A stretch of DNA of 25,495 bases from Chloroflexi bacterium UBA4733 (GTDB taxonomy: Bacteria; Chloroflexota; UBA4733), in the NCBI GenBank assembly GCA_002404055.1, contig DHIZ01000219.1, positions 1 to 25,495 of the forward strand, given 5' to 3'. This document shows, one piece after another, positions 14,354-22,570 of this stretch (positions are counted from its first letter, which is position 1; each line of letters starts with the position of its first letter). The notes beneath the pieces are model-generated. The model had not been told where the DNA came from and did no database searches. It saw only the letters and a list, made by a program, of their open reading frames with translations. Both the position numbers and the translations under genes were made by a program.

Positions 14354-15679
14354 TTAGCGAATGAAGCCCTGGTAGCGGCGCATCAACAACTGCGCCTCCA
14401 GTTGTTTCATGGTGTCCAGTACGACACCGACAACGATCAGCAGGCCCGTGCTGGAAAGCGTCAAGGCCTGTGTAGCGGTGATCGTGCGCACGAACAGCGG
14501 CGAAATCGCCACCAGACCCAGGAACAGCGCGCCCGCCAGCGTGATGCGGGTGAGCACACGCGTCAGGTACTCCGCCGTGTTGCGCCCTGGGCGGATGCCC
14601 GGAATGAAGCCGCCGTTCTTCTGCAGACTGTCCGGCAGGTTCTGCTGTTGAAAGACGACCATGGTGTAGAAGTAGGTGAAGCCCACCACCAGCACAAAGT
14701 AGAGGATCCAGTAGAGGACGCCCTGGCTGTTGAACAGGTTGTAGATGGCGGTGGCGATGCCGCTGACCCAGGAGATGGAGGACGCCGTGAAATACGACGA
14801 GACTGTGGCCGGAAACAACATGATCGACATGGCGAAGATCAGAGGAATCATGCCCGCCGAGTTGACGCGCAAGGGGATGTGCGTACTACTCCCCTGCGTC
14901 TGCTGGTTGCCCCGAATGCGACGGGCGTACTCCACACGAATGCGCCGCTCACCCTGGTAGATCAAGACAATGCCGACGATCAGAATCAGGGCCACCACCA
15001 CCAGCACCACACCGCCGGTCAGACTGTTACCGGCGACGGCTGTTTGCTGCGCGAACGACGGGAGCCGGGTCACGATGCCGGCAAAGATGATCAGCGAGAT
15101 GCCGTTGCCGATGCCGTTCTCAGTGATCAACTCGCCCAGCCAGGTCAAGAGCATCGTGCCGGTCGTGAGCGTGACCAGGGTAGTGAGGCTCTGCAGGAAG
15201 ACTGCGCCCGTGACGCCCCAGAGCCCAAACTGCGGTATGACCTGTGCCCCTGCCGCCGCTCCCTGGGCGCTGTGCAGCAGCGACACCGTGCCGAAGCCCT
15301 GCAGGAAGGCCAACGGTACTGTGAGCATGCGGGTGTACTGATTGATCTTGTTGCGCCCGGCCTCGCCCTCTTTGCCCAGCATCTCCAGCCGCGGGACCAT
15401 CGGCGTCAGCAACTGCATCACGATGGTCGCCGTGATGTATGGGTAGACGCCGAGTGCCGCTACCGAGAAGCTGGCCAGCGCGCCGCCCGAAAAGAGGTCG
15501 AGCATGGATATCGTTTGGTTGCCGCTGAGCAATTGCTTCAACGCTGCCACGTTGACGCCCGGAATGGGCACGTGGGCAATGAAGCGGAAGATGATCAGCA
15601 CGCCGAGCGTGAAGAGCAGCTTGCGCCGGAGGTCGGGCAAACGCCAGGCGTTGAGCAGGTGCTCCAGCGATTCGTTCAC
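14354..15679 (-). CDS. secY: Preprotein translocase subunit SecY
   Basis: 441 residues with about ten hydrophobic membrane segments, the channel of the SecYEG translocon in the plasma membrane. Recognisable parts are LLFTLGVLIIFRFIAHVPIP (first segment with the GVNVAAL plug side), LFSGGALASFSVAALGVYPY, EAGRNKINQYTRMLT, and in the second half RIPLRVNSAGMIPLIFA-like and GFIPGIRPGRNTAEYL, the cytoplasmic loops that bind SecA and the ribosome. Start is GTG 15677-15679, 11 bases after rplO. Gene order rplO-secY-adk is the normal end of the spc operon. Confidence 0.98.
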   Translation of the reverse strand: MNESLEHLLNAWRLPDLRRKLLFTLGVLIIFRFIAHVPIPGVNVAALKQLLSGNQTISMLDLFSGGALASFSVAALGVYPYITATIVMQLLTPMVPRLEMLGKEGEAGRNKINQYTRMLTVPLAFLQGFGTVSLLHSAQGAAAGAQVIPQFGLWGVTGAVFLQSLTTLVTLTTGTMLLTWLGELITENGIGNGISLIIFAGIVTRLPSFAQQTAVAGNSLTGGVVLVVVALILIVGIVLIYQGERRIRVEYARRIRGNQQTQGSSTHIPLRVNSAGMIPLIFAMSIMLFPATVSSYFTASSISWVSGIATAIYNLFNSQGVLYWILYFVLVVGFTYFYTMVVFQQQNLPDSLQKNGGFIPGIRPGRNTAEYLTRVLTRITLAGALFLGLVAISPLFVRTITATQALTLSSTGLLIVVGVVLDTMKQLEAQLLMRRYQGFIR

Positions 15680-15690
15680 TGCTGCTTTCC

Positions 15691-16185
15691 TTACGCCTCT
15701 TGCTCGGCGTCGAGGTTCTCGTCAAGCTCGATAACCGTGCCGCCGAGCGCCTCAATCGCCGCCTTGGCGCTGGCCGAGAACTTGACGGCGCGCACCGTCA
15801 GTGCCTTGGTGAGCGTGCCACTGCCAAGGACCTTGAGACCGATGAAGGGGCCGTTGCCGGCAAAGTGCGGCGTCACGATCCGGGCAGCGGCCAGCGATCC
15901 CAGCGTGACATCGCTGCCGACATCAACCAGTTCCAGCAGGTCCAGGTCCACCACCGTGTAGCGCTTCTTGAACAGCGCGTTGCGGAAACCGCGCCGGTAG
16001 GGCATGCGCTTGGCGAAGCGCGTCTGACCGCCCTCAAAGTTTATGTTGACTTCGCCGCGGCGACGAGCCTTCTGACCCTTCGTGCCACGACCGGACGTTT
16101 TGCCGTGGCCGGACCCGGTGCCGCGGCCTACTCGCTTTTCGGAGTGGGTCGAGCCGGGGGGCGGCAGTAGTTCGTGTAACTTCAT
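15691..16185 (-). CDS. rplO: 50S ribosomal protein L15
   Basis: 164 residues. The Gly-rich basic N-terminus typical of L15 is clear (MKLHELLPPPGSTHSEKRVG, then RGTGSGHGKTSGRGTKGQKA and GFEGGQTRF-like NFEGGQTRFAKRMPYRRGF). The globular C-terminal domain ends with an acidic tail (ELDENLDAEQEA) that goes beyond the conserved core. L15 is a late-assembly protein of the 50S subunit. It lies 12 bases after rpmD. Confidence 0.97.
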   Translation of the reverse strand: MKLHELLPPPGSTHSEKRVGRGTGSGHGKTSGRGTKGQKARRRGEVNINFEGGQTRFAKRMPYRRGFRNALFKKRYTVVDLDLLELVDVGSDVTLGSLAAARIVTPHFAGNGPFIGLKVLGSGTLTKALTVRAVKFSASAKAAIEALGGTVIELDENLDAEQEA

Positions 16186-16197
16186 CGACGCTAACTC

Positions 16198-16398
16198 CTA
16201 CTCGGCCGCCGTGCCGTCGGACGATTCCTCGACGGTCAGAAAATGGGAAACCTTTTGGATCATGCCACGAACCTCCGGGCGGTCCGGTAGTTCCACCGTC
16301 TGATTCAGACGGCGCAAGCCGAGCGAACGCACAGTATCCTTGTGGCGTTGATTATGGCCGATCGTGCTGACCCGATAGGTGACGCGAAGCGTTGCCAT
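16198..16398 (-). CDS. rpmD: 50S ribosomal protein L30
   Basis: 66 residues. LRVTYRVSTIGHNQRHKDTV and SLGLRRLNQTVELPD match the short bacterial L30, including the conserved HKDTVRSLGL turn. The last residues VEESSDGTAAE form a small acidic tail. Its ATG overlaps the TGA of rpsE by one base (TGATG), so it depends on rpsE translation. Confidence 0.95.
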   Translation of the reverse strand: MATLRVTYRVSTIGHNQRHKDTVRSLGLRRLNQTVELPDRPEVRGMIQKVSHFLTVEESSDGTAAE

Positions 16399-16913
16399 CA
16401 GACCGCCGCCCTGCTTCCCAATAGCTCGTGGACCGTGATATTGCGACGGCGAGCGACCATCGCCGGACTCTCCAACATGCCGAGTGCCTGCATTGCCGCC
16501 GCCACGGTGTTGACCTTGTTGGAACTACCCAGCGTCTTGCTCAGCACGTCGCGCACACCAGCCGACTCCACGACGGCTCGCACCGCTGCCCCAGCGATCA
16601 CGCCGGTGCCAATGGAGGCCGGCCGCAGGAGCACGGTGGAGGCGCAGAAACGGGCCAGCACCGGGTGCGGGATCGTGTTCTCCGCCAGGGGGATCTCGAC
16701 AATATGCTTCTTGGCGTCGTCAACGGCCTTGCGGATGGCATCCGGCACTTCCGCTGCCTTGCCAACGCCCGCACCGACGTGCCCGGCCTTATCACCAACG
16801 ACAGCGACGACACTGTAACTGAAGCGGCGTCCGCCCTTGACCACCTTGGACACGCGGCGGATGTCGACCACGCGCTCTTCCAGGCTGAGCCGGTTTGCGT
16901 CTATTCTCGGCAT
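16398..16913 (-). CDS. rpsE: 30S ribosomal protein S5
   Basis: 171 residues. EERVVDIRRVSKVVKGGRRF and SYSVVAVVGDKAGHVGAGVG form the double-stranded-RNA-binding part of S5; PHPVLARFCASTVLLRPASIG and GVIAGAAVRAVVESAGV follow in the C-terminal domain. S5 takes part in decoding fidelity and mRNA unwinding at the entry channel. It begins eight bases after the rplR stop and overlaps rpmD by one base. Confidence 0.97.
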   Translation of the reverse strand: MPRIDANRLSLEERVVDIRRVSKVVKGGRRFSYSVVAVVGDKAGHVGAGVGKAAEVPDAIRKAVDDAKKHIVEIPLAENTIPHPVLARFCASTVLLRPASIGTGVIAGAAVRAVVESAGVRDVLSKTLGSSNKVNTVAAAMQALGMLESPAMVARRRNITVHELLGSRAAV

Positions 16914-16921
16914 TCTTACTC

Positions 16922-17290
16922 CTAAAAACTCAAACCGGCTTTGCGCGCCGCGTCGGCCAGCGCCTGCACCCGACCGTGATAGCCAAAGCTCCCGCGGTCG
17001 AAGGCGACCTTCGTGACGCCCTGCGCCAGCGCCCTGGTCGCCACCGTCTCGCCCACTTTCTCGGCGCGCTGTGTCTTCTTGAGGCCCGCCAGGAGGGGCC
17101 GCAGATCAGGATCCAGCGTCGAAGCCGTCACCAGCGTGCGGTGCCCGATGTCGTCAATGACCTGAGCATAGATGTGCTCCGCCGACCGGTGAATGCTCAG
17201 GCGCGGCCGCTCGGCGGTGACGGGGATGCGTGCCCGCACGCGGCGCTGGCGGCGCAGGCGGCCCTTAAGGGCGTCGGTCTTCTTTATCAC
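16922..17290 (-). CDS. rplR: 50S ribosomal protein L18
   Basis: 122 residues. RLRRQRRVRARIPVTAERPR and LSIHRSAEHIYAQVIDDIGH are the L18 N-terminus, and FDRGSFGYHGRVQALADAAR the C-terminus. L18 binds 5S rRNA together with L5. Start is GTG 17288-17290 (GTG ATA AAG AAG), preceded by AGGAGAATA on the coding strand. A 103-base spacer separates it from rplF; I see only weak inverted repeats there and no clear promoter. Confidence 0.96.
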   Translation of the reverse strand: MIKKTDALKGRLRRQRRVRARIPVTAERPRLSIHRSAEHIYAQVIDDIGHRTLVTASTLDPDLRPLLAGLKKTQRAEKVGETVATRALAQGVTKVAFDRGSFGYHGRVQALADAARKAGLSF

Positions 17291-17393
17291 CCTGTTCTAT
17301 TCTCCTCTACCTGGATTCCTCGCCGACTGTGCGCTGTCCCCGGTGAGGGCAGGTGCTGTCGTTCCGTTTCGGCGCTCGCGCAGCGTCAGGTCA

Positions 17394-17969
17394 TTACTTC
17401 TTCTTGCCGCCGGCCTTGCCCGCCTTGCCGGCCTTGCGGCGAATGACCTCGTCGGTGTAGCGAATGCCTTTACCCAGATACGGCTCCGGGGGGCGCACGT
17501 TGCGGATGCGACTGGCGATCTCACCGACCGCAGCCTTGTCGATGCCCTGCACATGCACCCGGCTCTCCGAGCCGCGCTGGGCCTGGACCTGATCGATGGT
17601 GAACGATACGTCCGGCGGCGGGGCGACCTCGACCGGATGGCTGTAGCCCACCTGCAGCACGAGGCTCTTACCCATGAGTTGGGCGCGATAGCCGACCCCG
17701 GTCAACTGCAACGATCGCGTGAAGCCGGTCGTGACGCCTGTGACCATATTGGCGACCAGCGAGCGGGTCAACCCGTGCAAGGCCCGCACCTCTGCGTCGT
17801 CGTTTGGTCGCGTCACGAGCAACTGGCCGTCCTGCTGCTCAATCCTGATGGGCTGACGGAAGTCACGACTGAGCGTACCTTTCGGTCCGCTCACGGTGAC
17901 GTGCTGACCCAGCAACTCAATTTTGACGCCGCTGGGCACCGGAATCGGCTGCCGCCCAATGCGTGACAT
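17394..17969 (-). CDS. rplF: 50S ribosomal protein L6
   Basis: 191 residues from the ATG at 17969, chosen because MSRIGRQPIPVPSGVKIELL is the invariant L6 N-terminus and GGAGGGGGG stands upstream on the coding strand; the longer open frame to 18047 is not L6-like. VTVSGPKGTLSRDF, ALHGLTRSLVANMVTGVTTG and the C-terminal signature PPEPYLGKGIRYTDEVIRRK are present, followed by a Lys/Gly-rich tail. L6 sits near the factor-binding stalk base. Confidence 0.97.
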   Translation of the reverse strand: MSRIGRQPIPVPSGVKIELLGQHVTVSGPKGTLSRDFRQPIRIEQQDGQLLVTRPNDDAEVRALHGLTRSLVANMVTGVTTGFTRSLQLTGVGYRAQLMGKSLVLQVGYSHPVEVAPPPDVSFTIDQVQAQRGSESRVHVQGIDKAAVGEIASRIRNVRPPEPYLGKGIRYTDEVIRRKAGKAGKAGGKKK

Positions 17970-18018
17970 GTGTGTCCCCCCTCCAGACGCGAACGGATAT
18001 TGTACCACGAACCGCCCG

Positions 18019-18417
18019 CTACCAGATGTAGCAGAGCACCTCGCCACCTACGCGCTCGTAGTGCGCTTGCTTGCCGGTCATGACGCCGCGCGAGGTGGAG
18101 ATGATGGCGGTACCCAACCCGCCCATGACGCGGGGGATGTCGTCCCGGCGTGAGTAGATGCGCAGACCCGGCCGGCTGACGCGCTTCAGGCCGACAATCA
18201 CCGGCTTCTTGTCGGGCGTGTACTTCAGGCTGATGCGGATAGTGCCTTGCGGCCCTTCCGGCAGGACCTCATATTCGCCAATGTAACCCTCCTGCTTGAG
18301 CACCTGGGCCACAGCTTGCTTGAGGTTGGATGCCGGGATGGCGACGTGTAGGTGGCGGGCCATTGAGGCATTGCGGATGCGCGTCAGCATGTCCGCGATG
18401 GGATCGGTGACGTTCAT
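18019..18417 (-). CDS. rpsH: 30S ribosomal protein S8
   Basis: 132 residues. [20 protein letters not shown] opens the protein and [20 protein letters not shown] with [17 protein letters not shown] form the conserved C-terminal RNA-binding part. S8 binds the central domain of 16S rRNA early in assembly; in E. coli it also represses the spc operon by binding the rplE region, which cannot be judged here without folding the RNA. It lies 12 bases after rpsN and 49 before rplF. Confidence 0.97.
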   Translation of the reverse strand: MNVTDPIADMLTRIRNASMARHLHVAIPASNLKQAVAQVLKQEGYIGEYEVLPEGPQGTIRISLKYTPDKKPVIVGLKRVSRPGLRIYSRRDDIPRVMGGLGTAIISTSRGVMTGKQAHYERVGGEVLCYIW

Positions 18418-18429
18418 TGTGTCCTCCCT

Positions 18430-18615
18430 CTACCAGCTCGACTTGGTGATGCCGGGCAGTTCGCCGCGTAACGCCAGGTCGCGGAAGCAGATGCGGCAGA
18501 GCGCGAACTGCCGGATATAGCCGCGCGGCCGCCCGCATATGCGGCAGCGGTTGCGATGCTGAACACTGTGCTTGGGCGTTCTCTTCCAGGCGGCGATCAT
18601 TGCTTTGCGGGCCAT
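18430..18615 (-). CDS. rpsN: 30S ribosomal protein S14 type Z
   Basis: 61 residues, the short zinc-binding S14. It starts [20 protein letters not shown] and has Cys24, Cys27, Cys40 and Cys43 in NRCRICGRP and ALCRICFRD, then [15 protein letters not shown], the constant C-terminus. It belongs to the 30S head. The zinc form is typical of Gram-positive bacteria, Chloroflexota, thermophiles and others, in contrast to the ~100-residue form of Proteobacteria. It lies 27 bases after rplE. Confidence 0.97.
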   Translation of the reverse strand: MARKAMIAAWKRTPKHSVQHRNRCRICGRPRGYIRQFALCRICFRDLALRGELPGITKSSW

Positions 18616-18642
18616 TGGTGGTTGCTCCTTCCGCTTTCTTCG

Positions 18643-19188
18643 CTATGCTTTTCGGAACGGCATGCCGATAAGCTGGAGCAGGCGGCGGCCCTCTTCGTCG
18701 GTGCGCGCCGTCGTCACCATGCTAATCTCCATGCCGCGTAACTTATCGATCTTGTCATAGTCGATCTCCGGGAAGATCAACTGCTCGCGCAGCCCGAGGG
18801 TGTAGTTGCCTCGACCATCGAAGGAGTTGGGCGAGAGGCCCTGGAAGTCGCGGGTGCGCGGTAGGGCCACGTTGATCAGCCGGTCCAGGAACTCGTACAT
18901 GCGCGACCCGCGCAGGGTGACGCTGACGCCGATGGCGTTGCCGGCTCGCAGCTTGAAGGCGGCGATGCTGCGCCGGGCCTTCGTGACCACCGGCTTCTGC
19001 CCGGTGATGAGGCCGATGTCGCGGACCGTCGCGTCCAGCGCCTTGGAGTTCTGCAACGCCTCGCCAACACCAACATTGATGACGACCTTGTGGATCGACG
19101 GCGTCGCCATGGCATTGCGGTAATTGAACTCTTTGATCAGTGTCGGACGGACCTCGTTCTCGTATTGCTCTTTCAGTCGTGTCGCCAT
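18643..19188 (-). CDS. rplE: 50S ribosomal protein L5
   Basis: 181 residues from the ATG at 19188, chosen since [20 protein letters not shown] is the L5 opening; the open frame up to 19296 is only the shadow of rplX. Further parts are [40 protein letters not shown] and [21 protein letters not shown]5 binds 5S rRNA and forms the bridge to S13. Start is eight bases after the rplX stop. Confidence 0.97.
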   Translation of the reverse strand: MATRLKEQYENEVRPTLIKEFNYRNAMATPSIHKVVINVGVGEALQNSKALDATVRDIGLITGQKPVVTKARRSIAAFKLRAGNAIGVSVTLRGSRMYEFLDRLINVALPRTRDFQGLSPNSFDGRGNYTLGLREQLIFPEIDYDKIDKLRGMEISMVTTARTDEEGRRLLQLIGMPFRKA

Positions 19189-19196
19189 CACGCCCC

Positions 19197-19526
19197 CTAC
19201 TTCTTGTCCACTATCGCCTGGCCGCAGTTCTTGCAGGCGCGGACCTTGGTACCGTCTTCCTGTATCTGGTGCGCGACCCGCGTTGGCTGGCTGCAACTCG
19301 GGCAGACCAGCATCACGTTGGAGATATCCATGGGAGCGTCGAAGGTCACGATGCCGCCTTGAGGCGCGCTGCCCTGCTGGCGCGAGCGCACATGCCGCTT
19401 CATCTGGTTGACACCGCCGACCACCACTCGGTGCTCGCGGGGACGCACCTCGGTGATGACGCCGCGCTTGCCCTTGTCTTTGCCTGTGATCACGACCACC
19501 GTGTCGTCGCGTTTGATGTTTGCCAT
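19197..19526 (-). CDS. rplX: 50S ribosomal protein L24 (with zinc-ribbon-like Cys pairs)
   Basis: 109 residues. [20 protein letters not shown] is the KOW-motif N-terminus; [20 protein letters not shown] and [20 protein letters not shown] follow. Two CxxC pairs (Cys75/Cys78 and Cys98/Cys101) can bind zinc, a feature present in many but not all bacterial L24. L24 starts 50S assembly. It lies 24 bases after rplN. Confidence 0.97.
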   Translation of the reverse strand: MANIKRDDTVVVITGKDKGKRGVITEVRPREHRVVVGGVNQMKRHVRSRQQGSAPQGGIVTFDAPMDISNVMLVCPSCSQPTRVAHQIQEDGTKVRACKNCGQAIVDKK

Positions 19527-19550
19527 CGCGCTACCTGCTCCCTTCGTCGA

Positions 19551-19919
19551 TCAGAGAACTTCGGGGGCCAGCGACACGATGCGCATGAAGTTGCGGTCGC
19601 GTAGCTCCCGTGCCACGGGACCGAAGATGCGCGTGCCGCGCGGCACGTTCTGCTGATTAATAATCACGGCGGCGTTCTCGTCAAAACGAATGTAACTACC
19701 GTCGTCCCGCCCGAACTCCTTGGTGGTGCGCACGATCACGGCGCGCACGACCTCGCCCTTCTTGACTGTCCCGTTTGGCTGGGCGTCCTTGACGGCTGCC
19801 ATGATGATGTCGCCGATGCCGGCGATCTGCTTCCCCTGGCCACTGACGACCCGGATGCACATGATCTCCTTCGCGCCGGTGTTGTCGGCAACGCGGAGAC
19901 GACTCGTGGGCTGAATCAT
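19551..19919 (-). CDS. rplN: 50S ribosomal protein L14
   Basis: 122 residues, exactly the family length. [20 protein letters not shown], then the basic loop and signature [20 protein letters not shown] and [21 protein letters not shown]14 lies at the subunit interface near L19. Its ATG overlaps the rpsQ stop by four bases (ATGA), implying coupled translation. Confidence 0.98.
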   Translation of the reverse strand: MIQPTSRLRVADNTGAKEIMCIRVVSGQGKQIAGIGDIIMAAVKDAQPNGTVKKGEVVRAVIVRTTKEFGRDDGSYIRFDENAAVIINQQNVPRGTRIFGPVARELRDRNFMRIVSLAPEVL

Positions 19920-20293
19920 GCCGTCCCTCCATTCCCCGCCGCGCTGGCGGCATCAGCGGTTTCGGCCGCCTGGCGATAGTCCGACGTGTTCTCCTCTTGC
20001 ACACGCATCTGGCTGCGCGAGGGACGCGTGATCTCCATCAGGATCCAGCTCTTGTGACGGCTGATCGGCCGGCACAGGCAGAAGCGCACCTCGTCGCCGG
20101 TGTGGGCGGTGTTTTGCTCATCGTGGACCATGTAGCGCTTGGAATGGCGCATAACCTGGCCGTAGAGCGGGTGACGGCGAAACATGTTCACCTGCACCAC
20201 CACGGTCTTCTCCATCTTGTCGCTCACGACCTTGCCGGTTTTCACCTGCGTCGGACGCTGCGGCACCTGAGGCGGCAATGTATTGTTCAGCAT
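19916..20293 (-). CDS. rpsQ: 30S ribosomal protein S17, extended
   Basis: 125 residues, against ~80-90 for most S17. The core is clear: [20 protein letters not shown], then [40 protein letters not shown]. Before it stands a ~17-residue Pro/Gln-rich leader ([14 protein letters not shown]), and after EITRP a ~35-residue Ala/Glu/Thr-rich tail ends [11 protein letters not shown]. The tail looks disordered. S17 binds the 5' domain of 16S rRNA. A shorter start inside the frame is possible, but no internal ATG precedes the core at good spacing. Confidence 0.95.
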   Translation of the reverse strand: MLNNTLPPQVPQRPTQVKTGKVVSDKMEKTVVVQVNMFRRHPLYGQVMRHSKRYMVHDEQNTAHTGDEVRFCLCRPISRHKSWILMEITRPSRSQMRVQEENTSDYRQAAETADAASAAGNGGTA

Positions 20294-20339
20294 CGTATTC
20301 CTTTCGTTGCTCTGTCCTCGCTACCGCGGCGTCCCACCC

Positions 20340-20543
20340 TCAGGCCCCGACCGCTTCCAGCTCGCGTTCGCGCATGATCGTGCGCACCCGAGCGATATCG
20401 CGCCGGACATTCTCCAAACGCATGTAGTTCTCCAGTTGGCGCGTCGTCAACTGGAAGCGCAGGTTGAATAGTTCCTGCTGCAACTCGTCCAGGCGGCGCA
20501 CGAGCTCGTCGTCTGCAAGTCCCCGAACGTCGAGTGGCTTCAC
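20340..20543 (-). CDS. rpmC: 50S ribosomal protein L29
   Basis: 67 residues forming the two-helix hairpin of L29: [20 protein letters not shown], then [20 protein letters not shown] and [16 protein letters not shown]. It surrounds the exit tunnel next to L23 and helps dock SRP and trigger factor. Start is GTG 20541-20543, overlapping the rplP TGA by four bases (GTGA). It is followed by rpsQ after 46 bases. Confidence 0.96.
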   Translation of the reverse strand: MKPLDVRGLADDELVRRLDELQQELFNLRFQLTTRQLENYMRLENVRRDIARVRTIMRERELEAVGA

Positions 20544-21025
20544 TGTGCGCCTCCTCCTGCCACGGCTGCCGGTTCTTCGGCCGGCGTCGTTTCCTTATGT
20601 ACCACTTCACTCGACTCAGCATCCCGTCCGAGAATGCGGGTGCGGATCGGCAGCTTGTGACCGGCCATCGTCAGCGCCTGGCGCGCCAGGTCCTCGCGCA
20701 CGCCGCCCACCTCAAAGATGATGTGGCCCGGCCGCACCACCGCCACCCAGTGGTCTGGTCCGCCTTTGCCGGAACCCATGCGGGTTTCCGCCGGCTTGGC
20801 CGTCACTGATTTGTCGGGGAAGACGCGAATCCACACCTGGCCGCCGCGCCGGGTGTTGTGGGTGATGGCACGGCGCGCCGCTTCAATCTGCTTGCTGGTC
20901 AGCCAGAACGGCTCAAGCGCCTGCAATCCCCACTCGCCAAAGACCAGCGTCACACCACGGTGGGCCTCCCCCTGCATGCGACCACGGTGTTGCTTGCGGA
21001 ACTTTGTCCGCTTCGGCATCAACAT
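20540..21025 (-). CDS. rplP: 50S ribosomal protein L16
   Basis: 161 residues, ~20 longer than usual because of an acidic and Ala-rich C-terminal tail (from about [20 protein letters not shown]). The core has [40 protein letters not shown] and [20 protein letters not shown], the L16 signatures. L16 organises the A-site tRNA elbow contact. Two starts are possible (21025 or two codons later at MPKRT); the first has GAAGGGAA at suitable distance. Confidence 0.97.
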   Translation of the reverse strand: MLMPKRTKFRKQHRGRMQGEAHRGVTLVFGEWGLQALEPFWLTSKQIEAARRAITHNTRRGGQVWIRVFPDKSVTAKPAETRMGSGKGGPDHWVAVVRPGHIIFEVGGVREDLARQALTMAGHKLPIRTRILGRDAESSEVVHKETTPAEEPAAVAGGGAQ

Positions 21026-21049
21026 GCGCTGTCGTTCCCTTCGGCTCTG

Positions 21050-21886
21050 CTACGACTCTTGCACGTCGTCGGTCGGGCCGACGGCTGTCTGGTTGATGGC
21101 TTCTTCTGCCGGCGACGAACGGTCATCCGCCTGGCGCGGCGTCACCGTCTGGGCCCGACCGCTACGGCCACCCGGCCGTGTACGGTCGCCGCGGGCGGGA
21201 GCGCCGGCGCGGGCCCGGTTCGCGCCTGCCGGCAGGGCGATCGGCTCGGGTCCCGGCTTACCGGCAACCACGTCGCCGCGGTAAATCCAGACCTTGACGC
21301 CGATCATGCCGAACGTCGTCTTGGCCTCCGCCGTGCCGTAGTCGATGAACGCCCGCAACGTATGCAAAGGCACCGAACCGGCGATCTCTTTGCTCCTACT
21401 CGCCATCTCGTTACCGCCCAAGCGGCCGGCCACGACCATACGCACGCCCTTGGCGCCGGCGCGCATCGTGCGCTGTACCGACTGCTTCATGGCCCTTCGG
21501 AAGGCCACGCGCTTCTCTAACTGCTCGGCGATGTTGCGCGCGACCAGTGTGGCGTCGAGCTCGCTCTGCCTGATCTCCAGCACGTTCAGGCGCACGCGCT
21601 TGGAGGTCATCTGCTCCAGCGTCTGGCGGTACTCTTCCACCGCCGTGCCGTTCTTGCCGATCACCACGCCGGGGCGAGCGGTGGAGACAGTAACCGTCAA
21701 CTGTTGCGACGCCCGCTCGATTTCAACCCGCGACACGCCGGCATTGGTCAAACGCCGCTTGACGAAATCGCGGATCGCCAGGTCTTCGCCAACGTTTTTG
21801 GCGTAGTCCTTCTCGGCGAACCACTTCGAATCCCAGGTGCGACTGATGCCCAGTCGGAACCCGATTGGATTGACTTTATGTCCCAA
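21050..21886 (-). CDS. rpsC: 30S ribosomal protein S3, with C-terminal extension
   Basis: 278 residues; typical S3 has 210-240. GHKVNPIGFRLGISRTWDSK opens the protein, and the KH domain has RPGVVIGKNGTAVEEY with GKNG at 77-80. The C-terminal core ends near IGVKVWIYRGDVVAGKPGPE. About 60 residues rich in Arg, Gly, Ala, Pro and then acids follow (for example ARAGAPARGDRTRPGGRSGR). Such a tail is probably disordered and may touch mRNA at the entry site, an inference. Start is TTG 21884-21886 with AAGGGGG upstream, supported by the invariant N-terminus. Confidence 0.97.
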   Translation of the reverse strand: MGHKVNPIGFRLGISRTWDSKWFAEKDYAKNVGEDLAIRDFVKRRLTNAGVSRVEIERASQQLTVTVSTARPGVVIGKNGTAVEEYRQTLEQMTSKRVRLNVLEIRQSELDATLVARNIAEQLEKRVAFRRAMKQSVQRTMRAGAKGVRMVVAGRLGGNEMASRSKEIAGSVPLHTLRAFIDYGTAEAKTTFGMIGVKVWIYRGDVVAGKPGPEPIALPAGANRARAGAPARGDRTRPGGRSGRAQTVTPRQADDRSSPAEEAINQTAVGPTDDVQES

Positions 21887-21921
21887 TACTCGCCCCCTTG
21901 TTCCTATCGTTCCGTCTGGAC

Positions 21922-22269
21922 CTACCGGCGACCCGGCTTTTCGTCGCTCAGGGTCACGGTGATGTGGCTGGCGCGCTTGACGATGCGGTCGTAGTGCCCG
22001 CGCGCCCGCGCCCGGCCCCGCTTCAGGCCGCGCGCCTCGTCGGTGGTGATGTTCAAGATCGTGAGGTCGCGCCGGTTGAGACTGTAGTTGTTCTCAGCAT
22101 TGGCCGCAGCGGAGGCGACCACCTTGGAAACCGGTAGGGCCGCCGCCTTTGGCGTGAATCGCAACACCGCCAACGCCTCCTCTACCGACTTGCCTTTGAC
22201 CAGATCGCCCACCAGCCGCACCTTGCGGGGCGACATTGGGATGCCGCGTGCTATCGCCATGACTTGCAT
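21922..22269 (-). CDS. rplV: 50S ribosomal protein L22
   Basis: 115 residues. ARGIPMSPRKVRLVGDLVKG, KVVASAAANAENNYSLNRRD and the loop-to-C-terminal part RARGHYDRIVKRASHITVTL are L22 signatures. Its long hairpin lines the exit tunnel. The start overlaps the rpsS TAA by one base (TAATG). rpsC follows after 35 bases. Confidence 0.97.
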   Translation of the reverse strand: MQVMAIARGIPMSPRKVRLVGDLVKGKSVEEALAVLRFTPKAAALPVSKVVASAAANAENNYSLNRRDLTILNITTDEARGLKRGRARARGHYDRIVKRASHITVTLSDEKPGRR

Positions 22270-22550
22270 TACCGCACTCCCGTACTGCGCTCGGAGTGCG
22301 CGTGCCCGCGGAACGTGCGGGTTGGCGCGAACTCCCCCAGCTTGTGACCGACCATATTCTCGCTCACGTACACCGGCACGTGCCGCCGGCCATCGTGGAC
22401 GCCGAAGGTCAGGCCCACCATGTCGGGCAGCACGGTCGAAGCGCGTGACCAGGTCTTGATGATGGCCTTCTGCCCGCTGCGCTGCATACCAACCACCTTC
22501 TTCATCAGGCTAGGCAGCACGTAAGGCCCCTTTTTGGTTGAACGTGACAC
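22269..22550 (-). CDS. rpsS: 30S ribosomal protein S19
   Basis: 93 residues. [40 protein letters not shown] and [20 protein letters not shown] match S19 of the 30S head. Start is GTG 22548-22550, preceded by GGGGAGGAG at eight bases. The start codon lies in a hyphenated palindrome (GAACGTG, A, CACGTTC, plus 22540-22554). Stop overlaps rplV. Confidence 0.97.
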   Translation of the reverse strand: MSRSTKKGPYVLPSLMKKVVGMQRSGQKAIIKTWSRASTVLPDMVGLTFGVHDGRRHVPVYVSENMVGHKLGEFAPTRTFRGHAHSERSTGVR

Positions 22551-22570
22551 GTTCTCGCTCCTCCCCGACC

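Noticed and set aside
13961..15961. A 666-codon open frame on the plus strand opposite adk, secY and rplO.
   Set aside because: It is a shadow of the high-GC minus-strand genes: rich in His, Arg, Gln and Asp, with no domain, while the other strand has perfect SecY and Adk.
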